A stretch of 64,000 nt of DNA, taken from Alphaproteobacteria bacterium. Lineage in GTDB: Bacteria > Pseudomonadota > Alphaproteobacteria > Rickettsiales > SXRF01. The DNA lies in NCBI GenBank assembly GCA_020049775.1, contig JAGVLO010000003.1:248001-312000 (forward strand), given 5' to 3'. The number at the start of each line of letters is the position of its first letter. Position 1 is the first letter of the stretch. Below are positions 45,599-54,851 of this stretch, piece by piece. The notes beneath the pieces are model-generated. The model made no database searches. It was given only the letters and a program-made list of their open reading frames with translations, and was not told the origin of the DNA. Made by a program: the position numbers and the translations under genes.

Positions 45599-45751
45599 GG
45601 TTAACGTCATACTCGTGCTTGACCGCACTGGCCAGAAGAATATTAATCATGGGGATATTCCCCAAACCCCTCGCTTCGCGCCGCGCCTTGCGCGGATTTG
45701 TAAACAGGTATATAGCCATTTATATCTGTACAACAGTTTTCAAGGATACTA

Positions 45752-46408
45752 ATGACCCAGCTTCCAAAACTCAACGGCCCAGCCTGCCCGCCGAAATCTG
45801 GCAAGCCCAAGCAATTGGTGATATTGCTGCATGGCTGGGGCGCAGACGGCCCGAACCTGATAGACCTTGGCGAAGCGCTGTCACCGTTGCTTCCGCACGC
45901 GCATTTTGTTGCGCCCAACGCACCCTACCGCTGCGAGGCCAACCCGTTTGGCTACCAGTGGTTCTCGCTGATGGATCGTCAGCCGCAGCATATGCTCGAC
46001 GGCGCTCGCGGCGCGGCTGATGTTTTCAATGCCTATATCGATGAGCAGCTCAAAGAGTTATCGCTGGATGACGGCAGGTTAGCACTGGTTGGGTTTTCAC
46101 AAGGTACGATGACGGCGCTACATGTGGCCACACGCCGCAAAAACCAGATGGCGGCTATGGTCGGGTTTTCCGGCGCGCTGATTGGCGCCGAGATATTGGC
46201 AAAGGAAATTACCACCCGTCCGCCCGTGTGCCTCATTCACGGTGAAGCCGATGATGTTGTACCGTTTGCATCCATGAAACATGCCAGTGCCGCACTCAAA
46301 GAAGTGGGTGTTCCGGTGGAAACGCACGCCCGTCCATTCCTCGGCCATAGCATAGACATGGAAGGCCTGAAAGTAGCGGGCCTGTTCTTACAAAAACATT
46401 TGGGATAA
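45752..46408 (+). CDS. Alpha/beta hydrolase, phospholipase/carboxylesterase family
   Basis: A 218-aa cytoplasmic serine hydrolase. The oxyanion-side motif LLHGWGADG, the nucleophile GFSQGT (Ser near 116), an aspartate in HGEADDVVP and the terminal His in FLGHSID give a complete triad. Family members hydrolyse short acyl esters or thioesters of varied type. It is unrelated to polA in strand and converges on the 759-aa gene, 3 bp apart. Confidence 0.92.
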   Translation: MTQLPKLNGPACPPKSGKPKQLVILLHGWGADGPNLIDLGEALSPLLPHAHFVAPNAPYRCEANPFGYQWFSLMDRQPQHMLDGARGAADVFNAYIDEQLKELSLDDGRLALVGFSQGTMTALHVATRRKNQMAAMVGFSGALIGAEILAKEITTRPPVCLIHGEADDVVPFASMKHASAALKEVGVPVETHARPFLGHSIDMEGLKVAGLFLQKHLG

Positions 46409-46411
46409 TTT

Positions 46412-48691
46412 TTAGCTGCGGCCTGCGGTGGGTGCTGTGGGTGCTGCGCCGGTGGGTACGCGCGGTGCTTCCACCTGAATGGTGCTGGACAGTGCATTGA
46501 GCATGGCCATCTGATCGCCCTGTGCAAGCTGTGAGCGTACGCCGCTTGAAGCGCCATTGGCGATTTCATTGATAGTAGAGTTGTCAATGCTCCATTTGTA
46601 GAATGCAAAGGTAAGCGCGTTCATCGGGTCGTTGGCGTATCCACCGTTTTTGAACGAGGCGTTCAATGAGCCTTTCTCTGCTTCGAGGCGGGCTTTTACA
46701 GCATCCCTAACCCTGTCTGGTTTGCTGTCTGCTGATATAGACGGATCCGACATAACATTTGCCGTTTCTTCAGCCACCAGGTCTGCAATACGGTCGCGCT
46801 GCGAGTCATTGGGTGCGCCACCGGCGCTGACAGCGAAGTCAACTGTGCGGGCAATGTAAGAATCCCTGACACCCTGTTCGCGTTTTTCATTGATTTGCTG
46901 GACAACCTGCGAGCGCACCTGAGAGCGTACCGCCTGGTTTATGACATTGCGGTCGGCAATGGCCGGCATGCTTTGCGCGAAATCACTGACCCTTTGCACA
47001 TTCAAGGTGAAGTCTATGGGTTGTGCTGGCGCGTTATAGTCAATCATATTCTGCGCCTGCGTAATCTGTGCCTGCTGCTCGGCATTCATTCCCCGCGTCT
47101 GGGTTGCTACAGAGGTACCTGCCGCATTGATAAGCTCGTCCGTTAGTCTGAAACGGCTGGTGGGGTTCATGGCATCAATCCTGCCACGCGCAGCGGTGAG
47201 GCGTTCCTTGACGGCCCTTTCCATTGCCGGAGCCAGTTCGGTTGGCGACTTGCCTTTATTATTCTTGTCTGTGAGTACGCCCACCATGGCTTCACCCACT
47301 TCCTCAGCCATAGCCTCGCGCTGGCGCTGGCTGGGGCCGCCCATAGCAGTGGCGAAAGAAAGCAGCTTTGCACGGCCTTCCGGCGATTTATCGTCCCTGA
47401 GCATTTCATCCATACGCGCCTTGAGCTGCGTATTGATAGGCTCCGGCTTGGGTTCTGTATTCAGCTTTTCCCGCTGCTCACGTATTTTTTTGATGATGTC
47501 GTCTTCCAGTCCATTAAGCACCTGAGGCGCCAGCGTGTTGAACATAGCGGGGCGGATGCTGCTCTGGATGATCGTGTTTTGCAGGCGCTGGTTTTCCGGT
47601 TGCATGGCTACCTCAAACGCGGCTCCGGCAGCGCGGTCCACTGGGCGCGCTTTCAGGTAGGTAGCTGTCATCTCGTTAGACATGATCTGAACCATGGCTT
47701 GACGGTTTACTTCCGTCATTCCTCCAAGGCCCATGGCCGTGGCATTTTCGGCAAGGTTTGCTTTTATGGAATCGCGGACAGCATTCGGGTCGCGGATTGG
47801 CGGGTTGGCAGTAGCGACCTGTTGCAGGGCATCGGTCATTGTGTTGACTATTGCCGTGCGCTGGGAATCATTGAACTGGCCCACACCTGCGGCCATTGCC
47901 ATCTGGTTCAGGCGGGCGGCGCCAGCAGTATTGGCCGGATCAACTATTATCTGGTCACCTTGTGCTTTAAGGCCGAAGCCTTCCATCACCTTGCCGCGAA
48001 TAGCATTGCGGATAGCGGTGCTAGGGTCGCCAGCGGTTGGCGGTGTTTGCGATTCGCCCGGAACGGGTACGGGTGCTAATCCTACCTGTGTGCGAACGGA
48101 ATTTTGCGTCTGTGCGCCTATCTGTTGAATTTGCTCCTGCGTCAGGCCGAGTTCGCCTGCACGCGCTGTCAGGCGTTGCTGCACGCCTTCGCTAATAGCA
48201 TTGGCTGTTCTCAGGCCTATTTTCTGCTGAAGCGCGATGGCGTTTTCAGATTTGCCGTCGCCAAAGATCATGTTAAACACGCCGCCGATGGCAGCCATGA
48301 ATCCTTTTTCCTTGATCATGTCCCACAGGCCGCCGAATGCCTGACCGATGGTAGCACCTTTCAGGAAGCCCATGCTGCCGGTATTGTCTTTTACGCCTGC
48401 GGCAACTTCTCGGGCGATACCGTCAATTTTTCTTTGGTCGGGAATCAGGTCGTTGACGCTTTTGCCGTCCGGTGTTTTTGGCAGGTCGTTTAGTGATGTG
48501 CCGCCGATTGTGCGGTTATTGATGGCTTCTTCCGCTAGCGCATTCCAGTCGGGTGCAGGCGGGGAGGATATGATACCGCCAATCATTAACTCAGCACCAC
48601 GGGCGCGCAGGTTTTCAGCAACCTTACCGACAATGCCGGCTTTTGCTTCCCTGTAGGCTCGTTGACTTAAGACTTCTGACGGTGATGCCAT
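46412..48691 (-). CDS. Large hypothetical protein built from about 175-residue repeats
   Basis: A 759-aa soluble, Gln/Ala-rich protein without a signal peptide. Three repeats of about 175-180 residues are visible, marked by a conserved head: FNDSQRTAIVNTMTDAL (about residue 274), GGPSQRQREAMAEEVGEAM (about 454) and GGAPNDSQRDRIADLVAEE (about 628), each followed some 20-40 residues later by a VRDxVKAxL-like line. A less clear fourth may lie in the first 270 residues. Many short helices with no hydrophobic segments suggest an all-helical scaffold. No family is recognised. It is divergent from zapA over a 440-bp AT-rich region. Confidence 0.8.
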   Translation of the reverse strand: MASPSEVLSQRAYREAKAGIVGKVAENLRARGAELMIGGIISSPPAPDWNALAEEAINNRTIGGTSLNDLPKTPDGKSVNDLIPDQRKIDGIAREVAAGVKDNTGSMGFLKGATIGQAFGGLWDMIKEKGFMAAIGGVFNMIFGDGKSENAIALQQKIGLRTANAISEGVQQRLTARAGELGLTQEQIQQIGAQTQNSVRTQVGLAPVPVPGESQTPPTAGDPSTAIRNAIRGKVMEGFGLKAQGDQIIVDPANTAGAARLNQMAMAAGVGQFNDSQRTAIVNTMTDALQQVATANPPIRDPNAVRDSIKANLAENATAMGLGGMTEVNRQAMVQIMSNEMTATYLKARPVDRAAGAAFEVAMQPENQRLQNTIIQSSIRPAMFNTLAPQVLNGLEDDIIKKIREQREKLNTEPKPEPINTQLKARMDEMLRDDKSPEGRAKLLSFATAMGGPSQRQREAMAEEVGEAMVGVLTDKNNKGKSPTELAPAMERAVKERLTAARGRIDAMNPTSRFRLTDELINAAGTSVATQTRGMNAEQQAQITQAQNMIDYNAPAQPIDFTLNVQRVSDFAQSMPAIADRNVINQAVRSQVRSQVVQQINEKREQGVRDSYIARTVDFAVSAGGAPNDSQRDRIADLVAEETANVMSDPSISADSKPDRVRDAVKARLEAEKGSLNASFKNGGYANDPMNALTFAFYKWSIDNSTINEIANGASSGVRSQLAQGDQMAMLNALSSTIQVEAPRVPTGAAPTAPTAGRS

Positions 48692-49133
48692 TACAAACTC
48701 TTAGGCAGATTATTCCATAGTTCTAAATTTACCCGATAATCCTTAATACTTGGGTGAACAAATTGTGACATCGTTTTTTTGTTTTTTACAGTTTTGTATA
48801 GAATTGTCATATTTAAAAATATACATATATAACAATATATTATAGTTATATCGCAGTATAGGTAGAAATGCTGTTTGCTGAGGCATTTGGTATGTCAAAG
48901 TCGGCCCAATCTGGCAATAGCGCATATTATTTAATAAAAACAAAATATTAGCCATTTAGATCGCTAGGCTGTACATTGCGCTCAGGCACGGCTGGACTAT
49001 CAAATTAATATTTTGTTTGATTTTAAGGGCTAAATGGGCGTAAACTGCTCAAAAATAAATATAACCTCTGATTTTATAACATTTTTGTGCCTTATTGGTG
49101 CAAACCACAGGGGAACGCGATGGGAGCAAAGAC
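48692..49133. other. AT-rich divergent intergenic region
   Basis: About 440 bp between the divergent 759-aa gene and zapA. It is strongly AT-rich, with a T-run (48772-48787) and runs of ATATAT near 48820, and has no convincing coding frame on either strand (a 70-codon minus frame lacks codon bias). It should hold promoters for both neighbours; I see no clear operator or riboswitch. Confidence 0.5.
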
Positions 49134-49511
49134 ATGGCAGTAGTACATATCCGTGTGGGTGGCCGTGAGTATGACGTAGCTTGCGATGACGGTCAGGAAG
49201 ACCAGCTGCGATTGCTGGCGGACGAGGTGGATGACCGCGTGCGTGCGCTGCTGTATGGTATGGGTAGCAATCCCGGCGAAAATATGGCCCTGCTGCTGAC
49301 ATCACTGACTATGGCGGATGAACTGATTGAAAACAAGAAAGAAATTCAGGCAGCACAGGTAGAGCTGGTGCGCCTTTCCAGAATACTCGAGGAACAAAAG
49401 CGCATCACGCAGGAAGGCCGGATTATCGAAATTGAGGCCGCGATGACCGCGACACTCGACGATATCGCCGCCCGCATTGAAAAGATTGCCGAACAGATAG
49501 AAATACAGTAG
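49134..49511 (+). CDS. zapA: Cell division protein ZapA
   Basis: A 125-aa protein that cross-links FtsZ filaments at the division ring. The N-terminal globular domain (VHIRVGGREYDVACDDGQEDQLRLLADEVD) and C-terminal coiled coil (ELIENKKEIQAAQVELVRL and onward) are typical. GGGAGC precedes the ATG. 6S RNA follows at once, as in many proteobacteria. Confidence 0.94.
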   Translation: MAVVHIRVGGREYDVACDDGQEDQLRLLADEVDDRVRALLYGMGSNPGENMALLLTSLTMADELIENKKEIQAAQVELVRLSRILEEQKRITQEGRIIEIEAAMTATLDDIAARIEKIAEQIEIQ

Positions 49512-49519
49512 ATTCATTG

Positions 49520-49688
49520 TCTGGAACGGTTCTGCCCGGTACGTTTGGCACATTGTCCCTTGGACCGATATCCTTTGTTCGGGTGCTGTCCCTGGCGGGG
49601 GTCTTGCCCTTGCACACATGGCGCCCACCTTTACAGACGGGTCGTATGCGGCTTGTTTAGCCGACGGCCATGGCGGTTCCGTTCCTCC
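49520..49688 (+). ncRNA. ssrS: 6S RNA
   Basis: The gap between zapA and fthC is the classical 6S locus. The ends pair: GGAACGG (49523-49529) with CCGTTCC (49679-49685). The segment TCCCTTGGACCGATATCC resembles the TCCCCTGAGCCGATATTT region of the E. coli RNA. Such RNAs mimic an open promoter and hold RNA polymerase in stationary phase. The exact ends are approximate. Confidence 0.8.
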
Positions 49689-49734
49689 TTGTTTTGCTGT
49701 GTTTTTGCGATATAAAGCAGCAAGACAGGCAATC

Positions 49735-50310
49735 ATGACCAGCATTTCTCACACAAACAAAAATGATATGCGGCAACGCGCCCTCGGGCAGCGCAGCGCA
49801 CTCGCGCCTGATGTAACGCGCAAGGCTGCGGCGAATGCACAAAAACATTTGCTGGATTTTATATCTGCAAACGATGCGGTAGTGGCGTGCTACCTGCCTG
49901 TACGCAGCGAAATAGACATGCGTGATGCTTTCGCGGTGCTTGCAGAGCGCGGCCATGCGCTGTGCCTGCCGGTGGTGGCGGGGAATGATGAGCCGCTGCT
50001 GTTCAGGCGCTGGCGCACAGGCGAAGCGCTTGAACAGGGAAAATTCGGTATCGCTGTGCCGAGCGTGTCCAGCGATGCGCTGATACCGGATATCGTGATT
50101 GTGCCGCTGGTGGCGTTTGATGCCAGTGGTCACCGCTTAGGTTATGGCGCGGGATATTACGACCGCACATTGCACCAGCTTCGCAAATTTGGCAATGTGC
50201 AGGCGATTGGTGCGGCTTATGCCAGCCAGCAGGTGGAACATATTGTTGCTGAAGCACATGATGCCGTGCTTGACGCGGTGGTGACAGAGAAGGGTGTAAT
50301 GAGGTTTTAG
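49735..50310 (+). CDS. fthC: 5-formyltetrahydrofolate cyclo-ligase
   Basis: A 191-aa enzyme that converts 5-formyl-THF to methenyl-THF using ATP. The N-terminal MRQRALGQRSAL and C-terminal motif FDASGHRLGYGAGYYDRTL, which binds ATP phosphates, are typical. ATG at 49735 is the first that fits the family; the frame is open further up within 6S RNA. The next gene starts directly at its stop codon. Confidence 0.94.
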   Translation: MTSISHTNKNDMRQRALGQRSALAPDVTRKAAANAQKHLLDFISANDAVVACYLPVRSEIDMRDAFAVLAERGHALCLPVVAGNDEPLLFRRWRTGEALEQGKFGIAVPSVSSDALIPDIVIVPLVAFDASGHRLGYGAGYYDRTLHQLRKFGNVQAIGAAYASQQVEHIVAEAHDAVLDAVVTEKGVMRF

Positions 50311-51108
50311 ATGAAAATATTATTTCTGGGTGATGTAGTGGGGCGCGCGGGGCGCGACGCGGTGATAAAGCACTTGCCAAAACTGCGTAAGGAATGGCAG
50401 CTCGATTTCATTATCGTCAATGGCGATAATGCCGCTGGCGGTTTTGGCATCACGCCGCAAATCTGCCGCGAATTTTTTGAAGTGGGCGCGGACGTTGTCA
50501 CGGGCGGCGACCATATCTGGGATCAGAAAGAAATTGTGCCTTACCTATCGTCTGAAAAGCGTTTGCTGCGTCCGCAGAATTTTCCCGATAAAACACCAGG
50601 CACAGGCAATGGGCTTTATACCACCGTCAACGGTAAGAAAATTATGGTACTGCACTTGCTTGGCCAGGTCTTCCACCGCGAACATACCAACTGCCCGTTT
50701 GCCACCGCAGATAAATTACTGCAAGGCATGAATCTGGGCGCGAACGTGCATGCGATTATTGTGGATATGCACGCCGAGGCGACATCGGAAAAAATGGCGA
50801 TGGGGCAATATCTCGATGGTCGCGTAAGCTTGGTCACCGGCAGCCACACGCACGTGCCGACCGCTGATGCGCGTGTATTGCCCAAGGGTACAGCCTATCA
50901 GACGGACGCAGGCATGTGCGGCGATTACAACTCGGTGATTGGTTTTCAGGCAGACGGACCGCTAGAGCGTTTCCTTACCAAAATCAGCAAAAACCGCATG
51001 GAAACCGCAACCGGCGAAGGCCTGCTTTGCGGTACGCTGGCAGAAATTGACGACAGCAGTGGTCGCGCACATTCTTGCAAATTTGTGCAATACCCGAAGG
51101 CGTTCTAG
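50311..51108 (+). CDS. YmdB-family metallophosphoesterase
   Basis: A 265-aa protein, homologous to the TIGR00282/YmdB phosphodiesterases that act on 2',3'-cyclic nucleotides or cAMP. The metal-binding blocks FLGDVVGRAGRDAV, IVNGDNAAGGFG, TGGDHIWDQKE and GSHTHVPTADARVL are all present. It follows fthC without a gap, and the next gene starts 2 bp after its stop. Confidence 0.94.
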   Translation: MKILFLGDVVGRAGRDAVIKHLPKLRKEWQLDFIIVNGDNAAGGFGITPQICREFFEVGADVVTGGDHIWDQKEIVPYLSSEKRLLRPQNFPDKTPGTGNGLYTTVNGKKIMVLHLLGQVFHREHTNCPFATADKLLQGMNLGANVHAIIVDMHAEATSEKMAMGQYLDGRVSLVTGSHTHVPTADARVLPKGTAYQTDAGMCGDYNSVIGFQADGPLERFLTKISKNRMETATGEGLLCGTLAEIDDSSGRAHSCKFVQYPKAF

Positions 51109-51110
51109 CC

Positions 51111-53864
51111 ATGACCATACGCAACCTTGCCAGCATGTTTAACCCGTCTTCGGTTGCGCTTGTTGGCGCAGGCACGCGCGTGGGTTCTATCGGGCAGGTA
51201 CTAATGCGCAATATGCTCTCCGGCGGTTTCAAGGGCAGCATCATGCCCGTCAACCCGAAGCATACTTCGCTTGAAGGTCTTGCATGTTATCCTGATGTTG
51301 CAAGCTTGCCGCAGGTGCCGGACCTTGCGGTGCTGTGCATTCCTCCGGCGGTGATACCGCAAACACTCTTGCAATTGGCGCAGCGCGGCACGCGCGCGGC
51401 GGTGGTGATTTCCGCAGGCTTTGCCGAAAGCGGTGAGGCAGAGGGTAAACGCCTGCAGGAAGAAATGTTGAAGATTGCCAGCGCACACGGTATGCGCATC
51501 ATCGGTCCTAACTGCCTTGGCATCATGGTGCCGCATGCAGGGCTGAATGCCAGTTTCAGCCATCTTGCGCCCTCGGCGGGAAGTCTTGCCTTTGTGTCGC
51601 AGTCGGGTGCGCTGTGTACGGCGGTGCTGGATTATATCGCAGGCCGCGATATCGGCTTTTCGCATTTCGTATCGCTGGGCAACAGTGCCGATGTTGATTT
51701 TGGCGACATGCTCGACTACCTCGCAGGCGATGATAAGACTACGGCGATATTGATGTATATTGAATCTATCTCCTCGGTGCGCAAATTCATGTCGGCGGCG
51801 CGCGCGGCGGCGCGCAACAAGCCGGTGATTGTCATTAAGTCAGGCCGCAACAAGGCGGGCGCAAAGGCGGCAGCGTCGCACACGGGCGCACTGATTGGGT
51901 CTGATGCAGTTTATGACGTGGCGTTCAAGCGCGCAGGGCTGCTGCGCGTATATGGCACAGAAGAATTATTTGATGCGGTGGAAACACTGGCGCGTCTTGC
52001 GGGTACAGGGCCGCAGCTCAGCCTTACAGGAAGCAGTGAGCTAGAACAGCTTGCCATCATCACCAATGGCGGCGGGCCGGCGGTGCTGGCTACTGACTAT
52101 CTGGTGGAACAGGGCGGAACGCTTGCGGAACTTTCTTCCGGTACGGTTGCAAAGCTCAATAGCGTGCTGCCGAAAACATGGTCGCACGGCAACCCCGTCG
52201 ATATTATCGGCGATGCGGGAGGCAAGCGGTATAACGATGCCCTTGCCACCGTGCTGGCTGCACCGGAGATAGATGCCGTGTTTGTGATGAAATGCCCGAC
52301 GGCGGTGTCTGACAACATGGAAGTAGCAAAAGCTGTGGTAACACAGGTGCAATCTTATACAAAGTCCAATCCGCAGACACCTAAACGCCTGATGACCTGC
52401 TGGCTGGGCGAGGCAACTGCAAAAGAATCACGCGCGCTGTTTGCCGATGCACAGATACCCACCTACGACACGCCGGAAAAAGCCATGCGCGCTTTCCTGC
52501 ATATTGCCGAATACCGCCATAACCAGGCGATGCTGATGGAAGTGCCGCCTGCGGTATGCCGTAGTGTGGAAGCAGACCGCGATGCGGCTGCCGCAATTGT
52601 AAACAAGGCACTATCTGCCGGACGCACAGAATTATTTGAAGACGAAGCCAAACATTTGATGGCGGCGTATGGCATACCGATTGTCAAAACACTTGCGGTG
52701 GGCGGTGTAGATGAGGCAGTGCAGGCGGCGTCACGCATTGGTTATCCGGTGGCACTGAAAATCCTCTCGCCGGATATCAGCCATAAATCCGATGTTGGTG
52801 GCGTGATACTGAATCTCGCGAACGATGGTGAAGTGCGCAGCGCGGCTGAATCCATGAATAAAAATATTGCCAAGCTGCGCCCGAAGGCACGTCTGCAGGG
52901 CTTTACCGTGCAACAGATGTTTGCCAAGCGCGACGGCTATGAGCTTATTGTAGGTGTATCTACCGACCAGCAGTTCGGTCCGGTGGTGATGTTTGGCGAA
53001 GGCGGCGTGGCGGTGGAAGTGCTTGATGACAAGGCGCTGGGCTTGCCTCCGCTTAACAGCCTGCTGGCCGAAGACATGGTGAAGCGCACGCGCGTGTACA
53101 AGCGCCTGAAAGGATTCCGCGACCGTAAGGCCGTGAACATGGATGCCGTGACGCAGGTGCTGGTGCAGGTGTCGCAGTTAGTGACAGATTTTCCGCAGGT
53201 GCAGGAACTTGACATCAACCCGCTGATTGCAGATAGCCAAGGCGTGATGGCGCTGGATGCGCGTGTTAAACTGTCTGCTTCCGTACAGCAGGGCGGCAAA
53301 CATTTGGCTATTTGTCCCTATCCGGAAGCGCTGGAAGAAAGAACAACGCTACGCGATGGCCGTAGCGCAGATTTGCGTCCCGTGCGTCCGGAAGATGCGG
53401 ATGCACTCAAGGACCTTATCAGGAAATTGCCGAAGGAAGCGCTTTACCAGCGTTTCTGCGGCGAGTATCCGGCGCTGTCGGTGGAGCAAATTGCGCGCGT
53501 GACACAGATTGATTATGCTCGCGATATGATCTTTGTAGCGCTGCCGGTAGATGAAGGCAACCACTGCCCGCCCGCGGAAATATTTGGCTGTATGCTATGC
53601 ACCATGCACCCCGGCAGCAGCGAAGCGGAATTCACTTTGGTGGTGCGTCCCGATATGCAGGGACTGGGTATTGGGCGTACGCTGACAGAAAAACTGGTGC
53701 GCTATATGAAAACCAAACCACAGATTTCCACGCTGGCGGGATATGCGTTTGTCGGAAATACAACACTGCGCGAAATGGTACGCGATATTGGCTTTTCTGA
53801 GCAAGACATTGCTCCGGCTATGGTCAGAGTCAGCATGAAAATACAGGAGAAAAGAGCGGCATGA
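51111..53864 (+). CDS. ADP-forming acyl-CoA synthetase fused to a GNAT acetyltransferase
   Basis: A 917-aa protein. Residues 1-450 are the CoA-ligase alpha part (PSSVALVGAGTRVGSIGQVL; SHTGALIGSD with the likely phosphorylated His257), about 500-720 the ATP-grasp beta part (LMAAYGIPIVKTLAVG ... GYPVALKILSPDISHKSDVGGV), and the last 150 a GNAT domain (TLVVRPDMQGLGIGRTLTEKLVRY). Fusions of this type include the protein lysine acetyltransferase Pat, which lacks the His; here it is retained, so synthetase activity (acetate or propionate plus CoA) is possible as well. yaaA overlaps its end by 4 bp. Confidence 0.92.
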   Translation: MTIRNLASMFNPSSVALVGAGTRVGSIGQVLMRNMLSGGFKGSIMPVNPKHTSLEGLACYPDVASLPQVPDLAVLCIPPAVIPQTLLQLAQRGTRAAVVISAGFAESGEAEGKRLQEEMLKIASAHGMRIIGPNCLGIMVPHAGLNASFSHLAPSAGSLAFVSQSGALCTAVLDYIAGRDIGFSHFVSLGNSADVDFGDMLDYLAGDDKTTAILMYIESISSVRKFMSAARAAARNKPVIVIKSGRNKAGAKAAASHTGALIGSDAVYDVAFKRAGLLRVYGTEELFDAVETLARLAGTGPQLSLTGSSELEQLAIITNGGGPAVLATDYLVEQGGTLAELSSGTVAKLNSVLPKTWSHGNPVDIIGDAGGKRYNDALATVLAAPEIDAVFVMKCPTAVSDNMEVAKAVVTQVQSYTKSNPQTPKRLMTCWLGEATAKESRALFADAQIPTYDTPEKAMRAFLHIAEYRHNQAMLMEVPPAVCRSVEADRDAAAAIVNKALSAGRTELFEDEAKHLMAAYGIPIVKTLAVGGVDEAVQAASRIGYPVALKILSPDISHKSDVGGVILNLANDGEVRSAAESMNKNIAKLRPKARLQGFTVQQMFAKRDGYELIVGVSTDQQFGPVVMFGEGGVAVEVLDDKALGLPPLNSLLAEDMVKRTRVYKRLKGFRDRKAVNMDAVTQVLVQVSQLVTDFPQVQELDINPLIADSQGVMALDARVKLSASVQQGGKHLAICPYPEALEERTTLRDGRSADLRPVRPEDADALKDLIRKLPKEALYQRFCGEYPALSVEQIARVTQIDYARDMIFVALPVDEGNHCPPAEIFGCMLCTMHPGSSEAEFTLVVRPDMQGLGIGRTLTEKLVRYMKTKPQISTLAGYAFVGNTTLREMVRDIGFSEQDIAPAMVRVSMKIQEKRAA

Positions 53865-54625
53865 TGCTGGTTTTGTCACCGTCCAAAACGCTGGATTATG
53901 AAACGCCGGTTAAACTGGCTGCGCACACACAACCTGACATGCTCGGTGAATCGCAAGCGCTCATCAAAGAGCTGCGCAAATATACACCGAAGAAACTCTC
54001 CGGCCTGATGGATATCAGCGACAAGCTCGCTAACCTTAATGCGCAGCGCTACAAAGCTTTTGCTACGCCCTTTACGCAAAAAAATGCACGGCAGGCGATA
54101 CTCGCATTCAAGGGCGATGTGTATGACGGTATTGATGTGGAGCGTTACAGCAAAGAGGATTTTGCATTTGCGCAGGAACATGTGCGTATTTTGTCAGGTT
54201 TATACGGCCTTCTCAGGCCTCTCGACCTGATGCAACCCTACCGGTTAGAGATGAGCATCGGACTCAAAAACCCGCGCGGCAAAGATCTTTATGCTTTTTG
54301 GGATGAGAGCATTACACGCAGCATTAATCAGGCATTAGCCACGCATAAGAACAAGCTGTTGATAAACCTAGCCTCTGAGGAATATGCCAAGGCCATAAAG
54401 ACCAAAATTCTAGAACAGAAGCAGTTGAATATCGTGTTTAAGGAAAACCAGAAGGGACAACTCAAAATCATTGGCCTGTTTGCTAAAAAGGCGCGCGGGT
54501 TGATGGCAAATTATATTATTAAAAACCAGATAGATAATGCGGAAACTCTTAAGAAATTCAAAGAGTCGGGCTATGGGTTTGAGCCATCACTCTCCGACGA
54601 AACGCGCTATGTTTTCGTGCGGTAA
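53861..54625 (+). CDS. yaaA: Peroxide stress protein YaaA
   Basis: A 254-aa DUF328 protein thought to lower free iron and limit oxidative DNA damage. LVLSPSKTLDYETP at the start and LSGLYGLLRPLDLMQPYRLEM in the middle are diagnostic. Start is the ATG that overlaps the upstream stop (ATGATG). A 226-bp intergenic gap without clear features follows. Confidence 0.94.
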   Translation: MMLVLSPSKTLDYETPVKLAAHTQPDMLGESQALIKELRKYTPKKLSGLMDISDKLANLNAQRYKAFATPFTQKNARQAILAFKGDVYDGIDVERYSKEDFAFAQEHVRILSGLYGLLRPLDLMQPYRLEMSIGLKNPRGKDLYAFWDESITRSINQALATHKNKLLINLASEEYAKAIKTKILEQKQLNIVFKENQKGQLKIIGLFAKKARGLMANYIIKNQIDNAETLKKFKESGYGFEPSLSDETRYVFVR

Positions 54626-54851
54626 GCTTCAACAAATCTTCACACAATTCTGGCACAATATTGGGTAAAAGAAGCGCAGGGAACGAGTGGCTTGCCGTCT
54701 CTGATAAAATAACAAATAAAGTCATATTATATTTTATTATTCATATGGATAATGTGATTGAACGGGTGGGCATTCTGGCTGTTTGAACTTGAATGAGCAA
54801 CTAAAATATGGTTTTCTTAATCGGCATTAACCAATTGGCGCGGGATAAGTA

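Noticed and set aside
48743-48955. 70-codon minus-strand frame in the AT-rich gap
   Set aside because: Low-complexity AT-rich sequence with no ribosome site or codon bias; treated as intergenic.
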